DNA of 40,859 nucleotides. Origin: an uncultured Paracoccaceae bacterium (GTDB lineage Bacteria; Pseudomonadota; Alphaproteobacteria; Rhodobacterales; Rhodobacteraceae). The notes beneath the pieces were generated by a model. The model did not search any database. It saw only the letters and a program-made list of their open reading frames with translations, and was not told the origin of the DNA. The translations under genes were made by a program, and so were the position numbers. Position 1 is the stretch's first letter, and each line of letters begins with the position of its first letter. The stretch is from assembly GCA_937863185.1 (NCBI GenBank), contig CALMEG010000308.1, positions 1-40,859 of the forward strand, in the 5' to 3' direction. Below are positions 8,060 through 15,948 of this stretch, piece by piece.

Positions 8060-9361
8060 ATGTCCGATCCGGCCGTCTTCTCGATCCTGCTCGTGCTTCT
8101 TCTGGGGCTGCTGGCCAGCGGCGTCTGGGTTGCCGTGTCGCTTCTGGTCGTGGCGCTTGCGGGCCTGAGCCTTTTTTCGAACGCGCCCACGGGCCTTGTG
8201 ATGGCGACCACGCTTTGGGGGCACAGCCATAGCTGGCCCCTTGCCGCGCTGCCGCTGTTCATCCTGATGGGAGAGATCCTGCTGCGCTCGCGCCTGTCGC
8301 AGGACATGTTCACGGGCCTTGCGCCGTGGCTGGGCCGTGCGCCGGGGCGGCTTTTGCATGTCAACGTCCTGGGCTGCGCGATCTTCGCGGCGGTGTCGGG
8401 ATCGTCGGCGGCGACGGCGGCCACCATCGGGCGCATGTCCGTGCCCGAGCTGACACGGCGGGGCTATCCCGAAAGCCTGATCCTGGGCACGCTTGCGGGG
8501 TCGGCCACGCTTGGCTTCCTGATCCCGCCTTCGGTGATCCTGATCGTCTACGGCGTTGCGACCGAGCAATCCATCGCGCGGCTTTTCATCGCCGGCATCC
8601 TGCCGGGGCTCATGCTGGTGGCGCTGTTCGGGGGCTATGTGGCGGTCCGGGCCTGGATGAACCCCGCGCTGATCCCGGCAGAGGAGGCGCGCTTCACCTT
8701 CGCCCAGAAGCTGCGTGCCTCGCGCAGCCTTCTGCCGGTGATCCTGCTGATCGGGGGCGTGATCGGCACGATCTATACCGGCGTCGCCTCGCCCACCGAT
8801 GCGGCCGCGGTCGGGGTTCTGTTCTCGCTTGTGCTTGCGGTGGCGACGGGCAGCTTCACGCGCCGCGATTTCGTCGATGCGCTGCTCTCGGCCATGCGCA
8901 CCAGCGCGATGATCGCCTTCATCCTGCTGGGGGCGGCGGTCTTGTCGGTGGCGATGGGGTTCACCGGCATTCCGCGCAACCTTGCGGCATGGATCGGCAC
9001 TTTCGGCCTTGCGTCCTATGCGCTGCTGGCGGTGCTGACGGTGTTCTTCATCGTGCTGGGCTGTTTTCTTGACGGGATTTCCGTCGTGGTGCTGACCACC
9101 TCGATCATCCTGCCGATGGTGCAGGCCGCGGGGATCGACCCGCTGTGGTTCGGCATCTATCTGGTGCTGGTCGTCGAGATGAGCCAGATCACCCCGCCGG
9201 TGGGCTTCAACCTGTTCGTGATCCAGGCGCTGACCGGGTCGAACATCCTGCGCATCGCGCGCGCGGCACTCCCGTTTTTCGGGCTCTTGCTGCTTGCCGT
9301 GCTGCTGATCACGGTCTTTCCGGCGATCGTGACCTTCCTGCCCTCGGCCATGGGGAACTAG
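8060..9361 (+). CDS. TRAP transporter large permease subunit (DctM family), second system
   Basis: A 433-residue inner-membrane protein of standard DctM length with about 12 hydrophobic segments. Diagnostic stretches are LPLFILMGEILLRS, the re-entrant loop AAVSGSSAATAATIGRMSVPEL, GSATLGFLIPPSVILIVYGV, GVASPTDAAAVGVLFSLVL, FLDGISVVVLTTSIILPMV and EMSQITPPVGFNLFVIQALTG. It forms the Na+/solute pathway with DctQ. It is the last gene of the operon; a MarR-type regulator is encoded on the opposite strand 20 bases downstream, and no clear terminator is visible in that gap. Confidence 0.94.
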   Translation: MSDPAVFSILLVLLLGLLASGVWVAVSLLVVALAGLSLFSNAPTGLVMATTLWGHSHSWPLAALPLFILMGEILLRSRLSQDMFTGLAPWLGRAPGRLLHVNVLGCAIFAAVSGSSAATAATIGRMSVPELTRRGYPESLILGTLAGSATLGFLIPPSVILIVYGVATEQSIARLFIAGILPGLMLVALFGGYVAVRAWMNPALIPAEEARFTFAQKLRASRSLLPVILLIGGVIGTIYTGVASPTDAAAVGVLFSLVLAVATGSFTRRDFVDALLSAMRTSAMIAFILLGAAVLSVAMGFTGIPRNLAAWIGTFGLASYALLAVLTVFFIVLGCFLDGISVVVLTTSIILPMVQAAGIDPLWFGIYLVLVVEMSQITPPVGFNLFVIQALTGSNILRIARAALPFFGLLLLAVLLITVFPAIVTFLPSAMGN

Positions 9362-9380
9362 GCCCCGCCCGCGCGCGGCG

Positions 9381-9893
9381 TCACAAGGAGGATGCCGCGC
9401 GACCCGCCTGATCGTAATAGCCCGACAGCACGCGCAGCGCGGCGGCCACCTCGCGCAGTTTCTCGCCGGCCATGTTGCCGCTTTCAAGCGGCTCCAGCAG
9501 GCATTCCTCGCGCACCGCGCGATACTGGTCGCACAGCGCCCGCCCGGTTTCCGAGGTGCGGTAGAACACCTCCTTGCCGCGCTTTTCCGATGTCAGAAGG
9601 CCGATCTTCATCAGCTTGCGCAGCGCGTAGTTGACCGTGTGCGTATCTTCGATGTTCAGCAGGAAACAAATGTCGCCAAGCCGCTTTTCACGGTCGCGGT
9701 GATTGGTGTTGTGCAGCACCAGAATTTCCAGCGGCGAAAGCTCTCCCATCCCGGCGGCGCCCATGCAGCGCTGCATCCAGCGTGCGAAGCTGTTATAGGC
9801 GATGATCATGCCGTATTCGAATTCCGAGGCTTCGCTTGCCGGCCCTTCGGCCAGATGCTGGGACGAGACGATGCGGCGCGGCGCTTCGGACAT
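9381..9893 (-). CDS. Winged-helix transcriptional regulator (MarR-like, COG5631 type)
   Basis: A 170-residue predicted DNA-binding protein. The central region GELSPLEILVLHNTNHRDREKRLGDI and the recognition part LLNIEDTHTVNYALRKLMKIGLLTSEKRGKEVFYRTSETG form a winged helix-turn-helix (about residues 50-115). This follows a helical N-terminal part beginning EFEYGMIIAYNSFARWMQRCM. The family is usually a dimer that represses nearby transport or catabolic genes and responds to a small ligand. Its own promoter has a perfect 15-base palindrome between the -35 and -10 hexamers (9947-9961), so autorepression is likely. It is convergent with the second TRAP operon and upstream of the HAD gene, on the same strand as the latter. 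Which genes it controls besides itself is not shown. Confidence 0.85.
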   Translation of the reverse strand: MSEAPRRIVSSQHLAEGPASEASEFEYGMIIAYNSFARWMQRCMGAAGMGELSPLEILVLHNTNHRDREKRLGDICFLLNIEDTHTVNYALRKLMKIGLLTSEKRGKEVFYRTSETGRALCDQYRAVREECLLEPLESGNMAGEKLREVAAALRVLSGYYDQAGRAASSL

Positions 9894-9933
9894 TGGGGAA
9901 AACTCCGGGCTCTTCTTGTGAACTTTCCTCGAT

Positions 9934-9963
9934 ATTATACGCGTTTTACAAGCGTCTTGTATA
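9934..9963 (-). promoter_or_regulatory. Promoter of the MarR-like gene with embedded palindromic operator
   Basis: On the minus strand TATACA (9958-9963) and a perfect TATAAT (9934-9939) are separated by 18 bases. The spacer contains TACAAG-CGT-CTTGTA (9947-9961), a perfect 6-bp inverted repeat with a three-base centre, the usual size and place for a MarR-family autorepression site. Confidence 0.6.
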
Positions 9964-10023
9964 TTCGCGTCATGCCCGCGGTCCCGATCCGGGCGGGATC
10001 AGCGCTGCCCCCCCGCCGCGTGC

Positions 10024-10740
10024 CTACCCGGCCTGATGCGCGCGCACGAGGTCGGCCATGCTGTCGAAACGGAAATCGGTGCGCGGCCTTTCGCCCGGAT
10101 CCATTGTCGCGCCGAAACCGTCCTGATCGTGGCGGCGGTAGATCCAGCAATTCGCAAGGCCGTGGCGATTGGCGGGCACATGGTCATGAAAGAGGCTCTC
10201 GGCGGTATGCAGGATGTCGTCCCGGCCCACACCAAGCCCTTCGAGTTTCTCCAGCATATAGTCGAAATTGCGCGCCTCGGGCTTGTAGGAGCCGATGTCT
10301 TCGGCGGTGTAGACCGCGTCGAACGCCACGCCCAGGCGGGCGTTGCTATGGGCGAAGCTGGCATTGTCCACATTGGACAGGATCACCAGCTTGTAATGCT
10401 GCTTGAGATAGCGGAGCGATTCCGCGCTGTCGGGGAAGGCGGGCCAGTCGCGCACGCTATTGCCATAGGTTGCGCATTCCTCGGAAGTGACGGGCAAGCC
10501 CCATTCCTCGGCCAGGCGTTTGTAGACGATGGCCAGCAGGTCTGAATACCGTTTCGCAGGGGTCCAGCGCTGTTGTGCGCTTTCATGCCGGGCATGCGCC
10601 TCGAGGATCGCGTCGCGCGTCAGCCCCGACGAGACCCGCCCGGTCAAGGGCTTCAGCGCCTCGGTGATCCCGGTTTCCCAGTCGATCAGGGTTCCGTAGC
10701 AATCGAAGGTCAGGGCCTTGTAGTCGGTCAGCTTCTTCAT
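10024..10740 (-). CDS. HAD-superfamily hydrolase, 2-haloacid dehalogenase type II-like
   Basis: A 238-residue cytoplasmic hydrolase of HAD subfamily IA. Motif I is FDCYGTLIDWE with nucleophile Asp13, motif II is the Ser of VILSNVDN, motif III the Lys of DIGSYKPEARNFDYML, and motif IV lies in LFHDHVPANRHGL. The cap segment resembles haloacid dehalogenase type II proteins, but the motif IV surroundings (HTAESLFHDH) differ from the SNNxWD of proven L-2-haloacid dehalogenases, so dehalogenase activity is uncertain. I chose ATG 10740 because GAGGA lies just upstream; an in-frame ATG at 10752 would overlap that site. It is divergent from the amidohydrolase and may act on the same pathway. Confidence 0.88.
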   Translation of the reverse strand: MKKLTDYKALTFDCYGTLIDWETGITEALKPLTGRVSSGLTRDAILEAHARHESAQQRWTPAKRYSDLLAIVYKRLAEEWGLPVTSEECATYGNSVRDWPAFPDSAESLRYLKQHYKLVILSNVDNASFAHSNARLGVAFDAVYTAEDIGSYKPEARNFDYMLEKLEGLGVGRDDILHTAESLFHDHVPANRHGLANCWIYRRHDQDGFGATMDPGERPRTDFRFDSMADLVRAHQAG

Positions 10741-10780
10741 TGTGATCCTCATCGCGTTTTACGCGGGGCGGCGGTTGCCC

Positions 10781-10834
10781 TTTACCCGCTGTGAAGTCTG
10801 TGCTGTTATCAACTTACATGCAGGTCTGCCTGCA
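10781..10834 (+). promoter_or_regulatory. Putative amidohydrolase promoter followed by a palindromic operator
   Basis: TTTACC (10781-10786) and TGTTAT (10804-10809) are 17 bases apart, each with four of six consensus matches. Just downstream, around the expected transcription start, is TGCAGG-TCTG-CCTGCA (10819-10834), a perfect 6-bp inverted repeat. The site lies between the divergent HAD and amidohydrolase genes. Confidence 0.4.
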
Positions 10835-10888
10835 AATATCCTCCCCGTCAACGGGTGTCGCCTGGCGCCCATATCAAGGAAAGCCGCA

Positions 10889-12124
10889 ATGACCTCACTG
10901 CTTCTGCGTAACGCGCGTATCGTGGACGGAACGGCAAGCGAACCCGGCGACGCTGTCGACATCGCCATCGAAAACGGCCGCTTCGTCGATGTCGGTCCCG
11001 GGATCGCGTTCGACGCGGATGAGGTGCTGGACCTTGGTGGGCAGATCGTTCTGCCGGGCCTGATTGACTGCCATGTCCACGTGATCGCAACTACCGCCAA
11101 TCTTGGCGCCAACCTCGAGCTGCCCAACTCCTGGGTTGCGCTGAAATCGGCGCAGATCATGAAGGCGATGCTGATGCGCGGCTTTACCACGGTGCGTGAT
11201 CTGGGCGGTGCGGATCGCGGATTGCAAAAGGCGGTGGAGGACGGGTTGATCGACGCGCCGCGGCTGGTGATCTGCGGCAAGGCCCTGTCGCAGACCGGCG
11301 GGCATACCGACTACCGTGGGGCCTATCACAACCGCAACGTGGATTATTATGCGGGCCAGCTTGGGGCCTTGGGGCGGGTATGCGATGGCGTGTCTGCGGT
11401 GCAGCGTGCCGCGCGAGAAGAGCTGAAGAACGGTGCACAGTTCGTCAAGATCATGGCCGATGGCGGGGTATCCTCGCCATCCGATCCGATCGGTTATCAG
11501 GTTTTCTCCGTTGACGAATTGCGAGCAGTGGCCGAGGTCGCCAAGGGCTTCGGCACCTATGTCTCGGGGCATCTTTACGACGATGCCGCCATCGTCCGCG
11601 CGCTGGATTGCGGCGTGGAATGCATCGAGCACGGCAACCTGATCGGCGATGACACGATTGCGCGGATCGCGCGTGAAGGGCAGGTCGTCGTGCCGACCAA
11701 CATCACTTATGACCGGCTGGCCAAGGAGGGGGCGGAATACGGGCTTTTGCCGGAGTCCGTCGCCAAGATCGAGGATGTGCGCGAGGCCGGGCTGGAGCGG
11801 CTTCAGAAGATGCATAAGGCCGGTGTCACGATGGGCTATGGCTCGGACCTTCTGGGCGGCATGCAGCCCCACCAGTCGGGTGAGTTCCCGCTGCGCGGAC
11901 AGTATATTCCGGCGGATGCCGTCATCCGCTCGGCCACGGTGGATGCGGCCCGTGTCCTGCGGATGGAGGGCGAGATCGGTGTGATCGCGCCGGGCGCCCA
12001 TGCCGACCTGATCGTGGTGGACGGAAACCCCCTGAAAGACCTGAACCTGCTGACCGGGCAGGGCGCGCATATGAAGCTGATCCTTCAGGGCGGTGTCGCC
12101 AAGAAGAGGGCCTCGGCAATCTAA
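10889..12124 (+). CDS. Metal-dependent amidohydrolase (imidazolonepropionase/Xaa-Pro-type dipeptidase-like)
   Basis: A 411-residue TIM-barrel hydrolase of the COG1228 amidohydrolase group, which includes imidazolonepropionase-like enzymes and bacterial prolidases or Xaa-Arg carboxypeptidases. All expected metal ligands are visible: His62 and His64 in LIDCHVHV, a probably carboxylated Lys187 in FVKIMADGG, His228 in VSGHLYDD, His248 in IEHGN, and Asp320 in MGYGSDLLGG. Two metal ions are therefore likely. The ATG at 10889 has AAGGA eight bases upstream and matches the usual family start (LLLRNARIVDGT); upstream in-frame codons run through the promoter. It converges on a TRAP permease and is divergent from the HAD gene. 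The substrate is probably an amide, N-acyl amino acid or dipeptide, as inference. Confidence 0.9.
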   Translation: MTSLLLRNARIVDGTASEPGDAVDIAIENGRFVDVGPGIAFDADEVLDLGGQIVLPGLIDCHVHVIATTANLGANLELPNSWVALKSAQIMKAMLMRGFTTVRDLGGADRGLQKAVEDGLIDAPRLVICGKALSQTGGHTDYRGAYHNRNVDYYAGQLGALGRVCDGVSAVQRAAREELKNGAQFVKIMADGGVSSPSDPIGYQVFSVDELRAVAEVAKGFGTYVSGHLYDDAAIVRALDCGVECIEHGNLIGDDTIARIAREGQVVVPTNITYDRLAKEGAEYGLLPESVAKIEDVREAGLERLQKMHKAGVTMGYGSDLLGGMQPHQSGEFPLRGQYIPADAVIRSATVDAARVLRMEGEIGVIAPGAHADLIVVDGNPLKDLNLLTGQGAHMKLILQGGVAKKRASAI

Positions 12125-12131
12125 GCGGCCT

Positions 12132-12164
12132 GCGCAGGCGGGCGGGTTGTCCGCCCGCCTGCGC
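12132..12164. terminator. Strong bidirectional hairpin between convergent amidohydrolase and dctM
   Basis: GCGCAGGCGGGCGG (12132-12145) and CCGCCCGCCTGCGC (12151-12164) form a perfect 14-bp stem with a GTTGT loop, starting eight bases after the amidohydrolase stop. No T-run is present on either side, but its placement between convergent genes supports a terminator for both. Confidence 0.7.
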
Positions 12165-12182
12165 CCAAGCCGGAACCGCCGC

Positions 12183-13493
12183 CTATCGGAAGGCGAGCGC
12201 GGGAAGATAAAGCGACATCGCCGGGATCAGGATGATCAGCAGCAGCGCGACGATATCCATCGCGATGAACCAGGCAACGCCCCGGAACACCTCTGGCAGG
12301 GACACGAGGTTCCCGAGCGCGGCCTTGATTACATAGACATTGAGTCCAATCGGCGGCGTCACCAGGCCGATTTCCAGCAGCTTGATGACGATGATCCCGA
12401 ACCAGACCAGATCCAGCCCTGCCCCCTGAACCAGCGGCAGGACCAGCGGCAGCGTCAGAAGAAGCAGGCCAATGGAATCGATCAGCATTCCCAGCACGAG
12501 ATACAGCACCGCAACCGCGAAGAGGATCCACCAGACATCGTCGCTGACCCCCAGGATCACGTCGGCAAATGCCTGTGGCAATCCGCTAAGCGCAAGGAAG
12601 CGCGTGAAGAAGACCGAACCGATGAGGATGATGAAGATCCCTGTCGTGCTGATGGCCGTCTGGACCAGGGCGTCGCGCATCGCGGCCCAGCTGAACGAAC
12701 CGCGCACGATGGCAATCAGCGTGGCGACGGCCGCGCCGACGGCGCCTGCCTCGGTCGGAGAGAACACGCCCGCGAAGATCCCGCCCAGCACCGATACGAT
12801 CAGCAGGGGAAGCGGCCATATGTCCTTGATCGCGGCGATCTTCTCTTCGCGCGGGATGTCTTCGTGGACCATACCCGCCAGGGAGGGGTTCGCCTTTACG
12901 CGTGCCACGATCATCACCATGTAGATCAGCGCCGAGACGATGCCGGGAATGAAGCCGGCCAGGAAAAGCTGGCCGACAGACACCTGCGCATAGACCCCGT
13001 AAAGGATGAGCAGGACACTGGGCGGGATCAGCGAGCCGAGCGTGCCCGAAGCGGCGATCGTTCCCGTGGCAAGGCCTTTGTCATACTTGTTGGCAAGCAT
13101 CTCGGGCACCGCAATGCGCGACATCGCGGCCGCTGTCGCAACGCTGGAACCCGATGCGGCGGCAAAGAAGGCGCAGGCCGCGACGCTGGCCACCGCAAGC
13201 CCGCCCGGAAGCCGCGCCAGCACCACCTTGAGAGAGACGAACAGGCTTTTGGTCATATCCGTCGTCGTACAGATATAGCCCATCAGCAGAAACATCGGTG
13301 CGGCGGTCAGTTCCCACTGGCCGACGAAATCGAAGGGTGTCGCCGAGATCATGCCCCAGGCCACGTTCATCGACATCATTGCCGAAATGCCGAAGATGGA
13401 TACCAGCCCGAGCGTGAGGCCGATCGGCACCCGCAAGGCGATCAGGGCCAGTGCGGCAAGCGTGCCGACAACGCCGATTTCGAGATTGCTCAT
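12183..13493 (-). CDS. TRAP transporter large permease subunit (DctM family), third system
   Basis: A 436-residue inner-membrane protein with the DctM pattern: APMFLLMGYICTTTDM, AAASGSSVATAAAMSRIAVPEML, GTLGSLIPPSVLLILYGVYAQ, GVFSPTEAGAVGAAVATL, LGMLIDSIGLLLLTLPLVLP and EIGLVTPPIGLNVYVIKAAL. It is the last gene of a minus-strand group dctP-tetR-dctQ-dctM and begins ten bases after the dctQ stop. Together with DctQ it imports the ligand captured by the third binding protein using the sodium gradient. It is distinct in sequence from the other two large permeases in this window, so the three systems are not recent tandem copies. Confidence 0.94.
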   Translation of the reverse strand: MSNLEIGVVGTLAALALIALRVPIGLTLGLVSIFGISAMMSMNVAWGMISATPFDFVGQWELTAAPMFLLMGYICTTTDMTKSLFVSLKVVLARLPGGLAVASVAACAFFAAASGSSVATAAAMSRIAVPEMLANKYDKGLATGTIAASGTLGSLIPPSVLLILYGVYAQVSVGQLFLAGFIPGIVSALIYMVMIVARVKANPSLAGMVHEDIPREEKIAAIKDIWPLPLLIVSVLGGIFAGVFSPTEAGAVGAAVATLIAIVRGSFSWAAMRDALVQTAISTTGIFIILIGSVFFTRFLALSGLPQAFADVILGVSDDVWWILFAVAVLYLVLGMLIDSIGLLLLTLPLVLPLVQGAGLDLVWFGIIVIKLLEIGLVTPPIGLNVYVIKAALGNLVSLPEVFRGVAWFIAMDIVALLLIILIPAMSLYLPALAFR

Positions 13494-13503
13494 CTATACG
13501 CTC

Positions 13504-14028
13504 CTAGGGGGCCTGACGGTGCCGGATGGCCCGCAGAAGGTTGGACAGGATGGCAAGGCAGATCCCGGCAAAGCCGACGGGAAGCGCCCAACGGCTGGGC
13601 CAGATGTAGAACAGAAAGTTCGACATGATCGTTTCGGCGCGCGCGGTCGAGCGTATTGCGTCGAGGCTGCTTTGCCAGGTCATCATGCCGAAGAAAACCA
13701 GCCCCAGCGCACAGGCCAGGATGTAAAGCGCCAGTTGCGCCCATCCGGGCATCATCTGCACGAACAGGTCGACGCGGATATGTTCGTTTTTCAGCTCGAC
13801 ATATCCAAGCGGCAGGAAGACCGCGAGGACGACATAGTAGAACGACACGGTTTCCAGCGTGCCGACCATGGCGCCGTTGAAACCGAAGCGCACGATCACG
13901 TCCACCGTGATATGCGCCATCATCAAAAGCAGAAACAGGCACCCCATTCCCAGAAGCGCGTAGTTGAGTCCCGAGATCGCCCGGTCGAGAAGCGATGCGT
14001 GATCGTCCTGCGTCGTTGTCGGGGTCAT
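13504..14028 (-). CDS. TRAP transporter small permease subunit (DctQ family), third system
   Basis: A 174-residue membrane protein with four predicted helices. The family-type region GYVELKNEHIRVDLFVQMMPGW follows the second helix, and SNFLFYIWPSRWALPVGFAGI forms the last. Its ATG overlaps the stop codon of the upstream tetR gene (ATGA), so permease and regulator are translationally coupled, an uncommon arrangement. It partners with the DctM encoded just downstream. Confidence 0.9.
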   Translation of the reverse strand: MTPTTTQDDHASLLDRAISGLNYALLGMGCLFLLLMMAHITVDVIVRFGFNGAMVGTLETVSFYYVVLAVFLPLGYVELKNEHIRVDLFVQMMPGWAQLALYILACALGLVFFGMMTWQSSLDAIRSTARAETIMSNFLFYIWPSRWALPVGFAGICLAILSNLLRAIRHRQAP

Positions 14029-14648
14029 CGTTCATCCTCCGCAGTGCCTTGTGGCAGCAGCTTGCCAAGCGAGGTTTTCCAGAAATCCAGCATATCCGCG
14101 AACAGTTGCGGATCTTCGCGCCAGACCGATTGCGTGCCCATGCCACGCAGCAGGCAAAGCGTTGCGTTCAGTGCAATTCGCCGTGTGCTGCGCATGCCCT
14201 CGGTATCTGCGAAAAGCGTTTCCCATATCTCGTCGAGCTGGCGGTTGTAATCCAGCGCGACGGGAACAAGCGCCTCCTTGATGGCCGGGTCGGTGCGCGC
14301 GGCGGTCACGAACTCCATCGTGATCATGAACAGCGGCCCCGAGAACCGCGCCCACATCTCCTTGAGGAAGCCATCGACATCCATCTTGCCCTGGCGGATC
14401 GCCACGGCCATTTGGCTGACCTCTTCGATCTCGCGGTTCAGAAGGTGGCGGAGCGCCTCTTGCAACAGAAGTTGTTTGCTGGGGTAGTGGTGCAGCAAGG
14501 CCCCGCGCGAGACACCCGCCGCCAGGGCGACATCCACAGTCGAGGTGTCGCGCAGGCCCTTTTGCAGAAGCGACTCGAGCGTGACCGACAGGATCTTCTG
14601 TTGCGTCGTGAACGAGCGCTCTGCCTGCGTGCGGCGCGGTTGTTGCAT
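14025..14648 (-). CDS. TetR/AcrR-family transcriptional regulator embedded in the TRAP operon
   Basis: A 207-residue regulator. The N-terminal DNA-binding domain is clear: QQKILSVTLESLLQKGLRDTSTVDVALAAGVSRGALLHHYPSKQLLLQEAL (about residues 16-66), with the helix-turn-helix ending in the typical HHYPSK. The rest is a helical ligand-binding and dimerisation domain, with VTAARTDPAIKEAL as a recognisable family-like stretch. It lies between the binding-protein gene and the permease genes, 57 bases after the former, and overlaps dctQ by four bases. It probably represses this transporter, and perhaps ridA, until an inducer is present. The operator is not proven; candidates lie at 15934-15948 and 16390-16445. 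Confidence 0.9.
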   Translation of the reverse strand: MQQPRRTQAERSFTTQQKILSVTLESLLQKGLRDTSTVDVALAAGVSRGALLHHYPSKQLLLQEALRHLLNREIEEVSQMAVAIRQGKMDVDGFLKEMWARFSGPLFMITMEFVTAARTDPAIKEALVPVALDYNRQLDEIWETLFADTEGMRSTRRIALNATLCLLRGMGTQSVWREDPQLFADMLDFWKTSLGKLLPQGTAEDER

Positions 14649-14674
14649 GGTTAACTCCGGCTTTGTGAATGATC

Positions 14675-14700
14675 CCGGCGCGGCGGATACCGCGCCGGGC
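14675..14700 (-). terminator. Hairpin between third TRAP binding protein and tetR-dctQM
   Basis: CCCGGCGCGG (14675-14684) and CCGCGCCGGG (14691-14700) form a perfect 10-bp stem with a six-base loop, five bases after the dctP stop codon on the minus strand. The sequence after it in the transcript is ATCATTC, without a long T-run, so partial termination or RNA stabilisation is as likely as full termination. Confidence 0.6.
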
Positions 14701-14705
14701 CATCA

Positions 14706-15848
14706 TTATTCCACGCCGTAGGTCGCCGGATCCAGCGTGTCGTAGATTTCGCGCATGGCCAGTGCGGTCAGCGCGTCTTCGTCCGTACGGTCGACATCGG
14801 CGAGTAGCTTTTCCCACTTGTCCCAAGTGGCGCGGAAATCGTCGATGACTTCCTTGCCATTGCTCAGGCCGTATTTCTGCTCGGCCGTCTCATACACCGA
14901 TGCAAGCGCCTTCTCGCGGTAGGCCGTGACCGAAGCCATGAGGTCCTCGCCCGGCTCATAGACGGTATGGCCCTTTTCCTGCGCCTCTTTCAGCGCATCT
15001 TCGGCGCGCTGGATATAGGCGATGTTCATGCGCGCCATGGCGCGGGCCGTTGCCTGCATCAGAATGCCGCGCTGTTCGGGCGTAAGCCCTGCCCAGAAGC
15101 CGGGATTGTAACCCCAGTTCGGGCCTGACCAGTACATCCCGGTCGGCAGCAGGGTCGTATATTCGGCCACTTCCCAAAGCGAGCGGTCGATCAGGTCGTT
15201 GCCCGCGTTGGAGGCGCAATCCAGCGTGCCGCGCTCCAGCCCGGTATACATCTCGCTGGAGGGCACGTTGACGGGGATGCCGCCGGCCTCTTCGACCCAG
15301 AGCGACACCGTCGAGCCCGCGGTGCGGATCCGCTTGCCCTTCAGTTCTTCGAGCGTGCGGATCGGGCTGCGGCAGAACAGAAGGTAAGGCGGGGTGGCAT
15401 AGGCCCCCAGATAGACAACGCCGTTATCCTTCCATTCGGCCAGCTGGGTCTGGTTGTGCATGCTGAAATCCGCCACGGCGAAAATTGCAACCAGCGGGTC
15501 GGAATAGTTGAAGCCCAGTTCCTGTACCGCGTTGGCGACCGGCAGTTCCGAAGGCGTGTAGATCGCTGCGTGGTGGGCAACTTGCACGACATTGTCGCGG
15601 ATGCCCTGAAGGTTGGCGCGCGGCGCCAGAAGGACGGTTCCGGTAAACACCTCGGGAACCAGATCGCCCCCCGACAATTCCTTCACCGTCTCGGCCCAGT
15701 CCAGATAGCCCCATTTCGAGAAGGGCGTGGAGGCGTCGTAGAACGAGTTGGCGATAAAACCGGTCTCTGCCGCCGCCATCTGCGGGGCCAGGGCCATCAA
15801 TCCGGCGACACTCGCGCCGCCGATCGTCTTCCAGATCTTTCTCATCAT
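14706..15848 (-). CDS. TRAP transporter substrate-binding protein (DctP family), third system
   Basis: A 380-residue periplasmic binding protein with a signal peptide (MRKIWKTIGGASVAGLMALAPQMAAA, cleavage before ETGFIANS). Characteristic parts are FTGTVLLAPRANLQGIRDNVVQVAHHAAIYTP, RTLEELKGKRIRTAGST with the ligand arginine, PSSEMYTGLERGTLDCASN, and GLTPEQRGILMQ. Two adjacent ATG codons are possible; AGGAG lies five bases before the first (15848) and eight before the second. It follows ridA by 87 bases on the same strand and precedes tetR. It captures an unknown carboxylated solute for the dctQM permease downstream. Confidence 0.92.
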   Translation of the reverse strand: MMRKIWKTIGGASVAGLMALAPQMAAAETGFIANSFYDASTPFSKWGYLDWAETVKELSGGDLVPEVFTGTVLLAPRANLQGIRDNVVQVAHHAAIYTPSELPVANAVQELGFNYSDPLVAIFAVADFSMHNQTQLAEWKDNGVVYLGAYATPPYLLFCRSPIRTLEELKGKRIRTAGSTVSLWVEEAGGIPVNVPSSEMYTGLERGTLDCASNAGNDLIDRSLWEVAEYTTLLPTGMYWSGPNWGYNPGFWAGLTPEQRGILMQATARAMARMNIAYIQRAEDALKEAQEKGHTVYEPGEDLMASVTAYREKALASVYETAEQKYGLSNGKEVIDDFRATWDKWEKLLADVDRTDEDALTALAMREIYDTLDPATYGVE

Positions 15849-15933
15849 TTACTCTCCTGTTGGAAAGCGCACCTCGGACTGGCCGGGAACCAGCAGCCGC
15901 TTTCCCTGCCAGAGTGAGGCCATCGAAAGAAAC

Positions 15934-15948
15934 AGTCAATCCTGATTG
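15934..15948 (-). promoter_or_regulatory. Palindrome overlapping a -35-like hexamer upstream of the third TRAP binding protein
   Basis: CAATC-CT-GATTG (15937-15948) is a perfect 5-bp inverted repeat that overlaps TTGACT on the minus strand (AGTCAA at 15934-15939 on the plus strand). It spans the ridA stop codon, about 90 bases before dctP. No good -10 hexamer was found 17 bases away (CACTCT), so this is a weak candidate for the TetR operator. Confidence 0.25.

Noticed and set aside
10742..10888. Longer N-terminus for the amidohydrolase
   Set aside because: The extra residues span the putative promoter and palindrome and do not resemble the family; the ATG at 10889 has a ribosome site.
2479..13493. 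The three TRAP systems as a recent tandem duplication
   Set aside because: Their subunits differ in length and sequence throughout, one large permease belongs to a long-form branch, and orientation and regulators differ.
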